Assembly (NCBI RefSeq): GCF_030209435.1
Contig: NZ_JARVRX010000011.1
Coordinates: 62,001-126,000 of the forward strand
DNA length: 64,000 nucleotides
Reading direction: 5' to 3'
Origin: Mycolicibacterium sp. lyk4-40-TYG-92
Lineage (GTDB): Bacteria > Actinomycetota > Actinomycetes > Mycobacteriales > Mycobacteriaceae
The notes beneath the pieces were generated by a model. The model did not search any database. It saw only the letters and a list, made by a program, of their open reading frames with translations, and was not told where the DNA came from. Positions 61,710 through 64,000 of this stretch are shown here, one piece after another (positions within the stretch are counted from its first letter, which is position 1; every line of letters begins with the position of its first letter). The translations under genes were made by a program, and so were the position numbers.

Positions 61710-64000
61710 TCAGCTTTCCTTGTAACTGCCGTCATCTGTCCGGGTGAAGTAGCGGCCGGGTGGGGGCAGTGGGTCGCGGCGCAGCGGCCCGGCGACCGGG
61801 CGGTGCCACGGCGTCATCGGCACCTCGTCGACGACGCGGACGAATGCGGGCCGTTGTCCGGCAGGCAGGCACGACAGCGCCTCGTCCAGGTCGGCGGCGG
61901 AGATGTCCTGGCCGTCCACCAGCGACAGTGCCGCGACCGCCACTTCGGCGTCGTCGGAGGCGACTCCGTAGGTGTGCACCAGGTCTACGGCCGGCAGCTT
62001 GCCGATGGCCGCGGTGATCGGCAGGGACGCCACCACGCCGTCGGCGGTGCGGATCTGGGTGTCGACCGAGTCGATCAGCCAGTAGTCGCCGTCGGCATCC
62101 CGGTTGACCAGGCTGCCGCTGGAGAACCAGGCGTCGCCGGCCTCGAACAGATTGCGTAACGGCGGCGCCGACGCGGTGGTGGCGGAACTGATCTTCACCA
62201 GCAGCAGGCCGGTTTCGTCGTCGGCGCAGCGGATGGCGTAACCGTCGGCGCCTGAAACGACCTGCTGCGCATCGGGATCCCAGCGCACGACCTCGACGGT
62301 CGCGCTGCCGGGCAGCGGCCGGCCGAGCGACCCGGGCTTGGCCGGGTTGACGTTGGCCAGGATGGCCTCGCCCTCGCTGGTGGACCAGAAGTCGAGGACG
62401 CCCGCCGGGGCGAACCGGTCCAGCACCCGGCGCCACAGTCCGCGCGGCATACCGGAGCCGACGAACAGCCGCACCGAGTGATTGCGCTCGGCGGGCTGCG
62501 GGGCGGCGTTCACCAGCGGCCGCAGCTGCGCCCACGTGTAGCAGACGATGGTCACGCCGTACCGGCGCACTTCAGTCCAGAACGTCGTCGGGTCCAGGTC
62601 TGTGGCCATCGCCAGCCGGCTGCCACCCGCGACGGCACCGCCGATGCCCGTCAGCAGGCCGGAGGTGTGGTAGATCGGGTTGATGCAGTAGACGGTGTCG
62701 GAGTTGTTGAGCGTCGCCGACGTCGCGGTGCCGTAGGCCGACAATCCGAAGCGGCCGTTGGTGACCCGGATGGGGCGGGGGTCGTCGTCCGGGCCGCCGA
62801 AGAAGATGAACGCGAGCTCACCGGCACGGCCCGGGTTCGGGCGGTACCAGTCCGGGATGCGCACGGCGTTGGTCTCGCCGATCTCCAGGGCCGTCAGGGT
62901 GCGGTCCCGATTGAGATAGGGCGTGTCCAACAGGAACGTGTGTAACGGACGGCCGGCGAAGTCGGCCTCGGAATGTTCGGGGTCGGCGATGACGCGGTTG
63001 ACCTTGCCGAGCTCGACCTCGCGCGCGGTGTCGGCGCCGGGGCGCAGCATCACGGCGACCGCACCGATGCGGTTGAGCGCCGTCACCACCGCCAGCGCCG
63101 AAGGGCGCGTGCCCATCAACACACCGACATGCTCACCGGCGCGCACACCCGCGGCGAGCAGTCCGCGCACCACTGCGTCGATGCGGACCTTGTTCTCGCC
63201 ATAGGTGTAGCTGCGGTCCTCGTACATGAAGCTGACGTCGTTGGGCGCCTGCTGCGCCTGCTCATCGAACAAGAGCGCCAACGAGATTCGGGTGTTCGCG
63301 TCCAATTTCCGGATGCGCGCCAACCGGGGCAGCTGGCGCGACACCGTGCCGAACATGCCGCGGACGTCCCCGACCGACCGTGCGACGGAGCCCGCGACCA
63401 TCCGGCCCGCGTCGATCAGGGTCTGGACCCCCTCGCCCTGTCCCGCCGGCGCCGGTTCGGCGGCGGCGGTCGTGGTGTCGACCTTGGTGACATGCTCGGG
63501 CTGCGGGGCCTTGCCCTCGGCATACCGCATCCAGTCGGCGACCAGCGGCCAAGTGTGCGACGTCGCGGTACTGCCCACGACCAACCCGAAATGCCCGGCG
63601 TGCAAAGTGCTTTCGTAGATCTCCGCGCGCGGCGCCGCGCCCAGGATCCCGCGCACCGAGGCCGGCGGGGCGATCTCGTCGACATCGCCGACGAACGCCA
63701 GAATCGGCGACGTGATGTCGGCGAGCGTCACCGGCCGTCCGGCGATGCTGAAGCCGCCCCGCAACATCCGGTTGTGCACCAGGAACTGCTGCAGGAACTC
63801 CGCGAGTGCCGGGCCGGGCCACGCCACCCAGCCGTCGTTCATCAAATAGCGGCGCTGCCCTTCGCGGGGCAGCAGGGCATCGCGGTCGTGCAGCGCGGCC
63901 AGGAACTGCAGCTGGCCGGTCACCGCTTTCACCGGGTCGAGCAGCTGGAAACCGAGCCGGGTCGCCCAGCCCGGCACCGACCGGCCCCGCAGCACGTTCT
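61710..64000 (-). CDS. Alpha/beta-hydrolase-acyl-CoA synthetase fusion, 5' end outside window
   Basis: At least 763 residues are visible; the start lies beyond the right edge. The first ~190 visible residues look like the C-terminal part of a PhaC-type alpha/beta hydrolase (ITSPILAFVGDVDEIAPPASV, ESTLHAGHFGLVVGSTA). Then comes an AMP-binding domain (YTYGENKVRIDAVVRGLLAAGVRAGEHVGVLMG, and VYCINPIYHTSGLLTGIGGAVAGG, FWSTSEGEAILANV). The consensus TSGTTG loop is replaced by FIFFGGPDDDPRPIRV, so ATP binding may be altered. It probably activates or hydrolyses a fatty or polyketide acyl group. Such fusions are known in mycobacteria. Confidence 0.8.
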   Translation of the reverse strand, partial: NVLRGRSVPGWATRLGFQLLDPVKAVTGQLQFLAALHDRDALLPREGQRRYLMNDGWVAWPGPALAEFLQQFLVHNRMLRGGFSIAGRPVTLADITSPILAFVGDVDEIAPPASVRGILGAAPRAEIYESTLHAGHFGLVVGSTATSHTWPLVADWMRYAEGKAPQPEHVTKVDTTTAAAEPAPAGQGEGVQTLIDAGRMVAGSVARSVGDVRGMFGTVSRQLPRLARIRKLDANTRISLALLFDEQAQQAPNDVSFMYEDRSYTYGENKVRIDAVVRGLLAAGVRAGEHVGVLMGTRPSALAVVTALNRIGAVAVMLRPGADTAREVELGKVNRVIADPEHSEADFAGRPLHTFLLDTPYLNRDRTLTALEIGETNAVRIPDWYRPNPGRAGELAFIFFGGPDDDPRPIRVTNGRFGLSAYGTATSATLNNSDTVYCINPIYHTSGLLTGIGGAVAGGSRLAMATDLDPTTFWTEVRRYGVTIVCYTWAQLRPLVNAAPQPAERNHSVRLFVGSGMPRGLWRRVLDRFAPAGVLDFWSTSEGEAILANVNPAKPGSLGRPLPGSATVEVVRWDPDAQQVVSGADGYAIRCADDETGLLLVKISSATTASAPPLRNLFEAGDAWFSSGSLVNRDADGDYWLIDSVDTQIRTADGVVASLPITAAIGKLPAVDLVHTYGVASDDAEVAVAALSLVDGQDISAADLDEALSCLPAGQRPAFVRVVDEVPMTPWHRPVAGPLRRDPLPPPGRYFTRTDDGSYKES

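Overview
The window is high-GC mycobacterial DNA, most likely from a rapidly growing Mycolicibacterium-type species. The right half keeps the gene order known from M. tuberculosis Rv0337c-Rv0344c (aspC, Fe-S reductase, iniR, Rv0340-like gene, iniB, iniA, iniC, lpqJ). dcd and udgA, Rv0321-Rv0322 in that genome, lie near the middle. Supporting traits are F420-dependent LLM oxidoreductases, a mycothiol-dependent enzyme family, CYP140, many TetR regulators, GTG/TTG starts and secreted proteins with Ser/Thr/Pro-rich tails. Assignments come from reading translated sequence and motifs; no database search was run.

Layout. (1) 1-14.1 kb is ordinary accessory metabolism: a truncated secreted repeat protein, an LLM oxidoreductase/TetR pair, a TetR/O-methyltransferase divergon around a perfect palindrome, an acetyltransferase, a secreted NlpC-like protein, a TetR/Rieske oxygenase/acyl-CoA dehydrogenase divergon around a 30-bp inverted repeat, a PAP2-diacylglycerol kinase fusion and secreted proteins. 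(2) 14,178-28,303 is a ~14-kb integrated element. It is bounded by 45-bp att repeats, the right one forming the 3' end of an intact tRNA-Gly(CCC). It has a tyrosine integrase, an XRE regulator, three Xis/AlpA-type small proteins, a long overlapping leftward operon with a P-loop replication protein, a Panacea-type toxin-antitoxin pair and a 1,114-residue phage tape measure protein. I find no terminase, portal, capsid or lysis gene, so it looks like a phage satellite or a heavily reduced prophage. (3) 28.4-44 kb holds dcd, sodC, amt, a DUF7159-like membrane protein, udgA, cyp140 with two small enzymes, a YibE/F membrane protein, a TetR/SRPBCC divergon, aspC and a large membrane Fe-S oxidoreductase. 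(4) 44.2-56.3 kb is the ini envelope-stress locus: IniR and an Hsp70-like membrane protein leftward; an Rv0340-like protein, IniB, the dynamin-like GTPases IniA and IniC, an Abi-alpha protein and a DUF445 membrane protein rightward. (5) 56.3-64 kb has a Thr-tailed membrane protein, an LLM oxidoreductase, LpqJ, a sulfate-binding protein coupled to a SulP permease, two small secreted proteins and a truncated hydrolase/acyl-CoA synthetase.

How parts work together. Several TetR genes sit back-to-back with their probable targets, with visible operators between them. In the element, one 12-bp sequence occurs both in the XRE/operon control region and in the toxin-antitoxin promoter, suggesting common control. 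In the ini locus CCCTAA-type repeats precede both iniB-like genes, and strong hairpins follow each of them, suggesting that IniB-like proteins are made in excess over the GTPases. Many genes overlap by 1-8 bases (ATGA, GTGA, TTGA), indicating translational coupling.

The most promising points for new biology are the reduced element carrying a lone tape measure and a Panacea TA pair, the extension of the ini operon by Abi-alpha and DUF445 genes, and the sulfate-binding protein/SulP pair.
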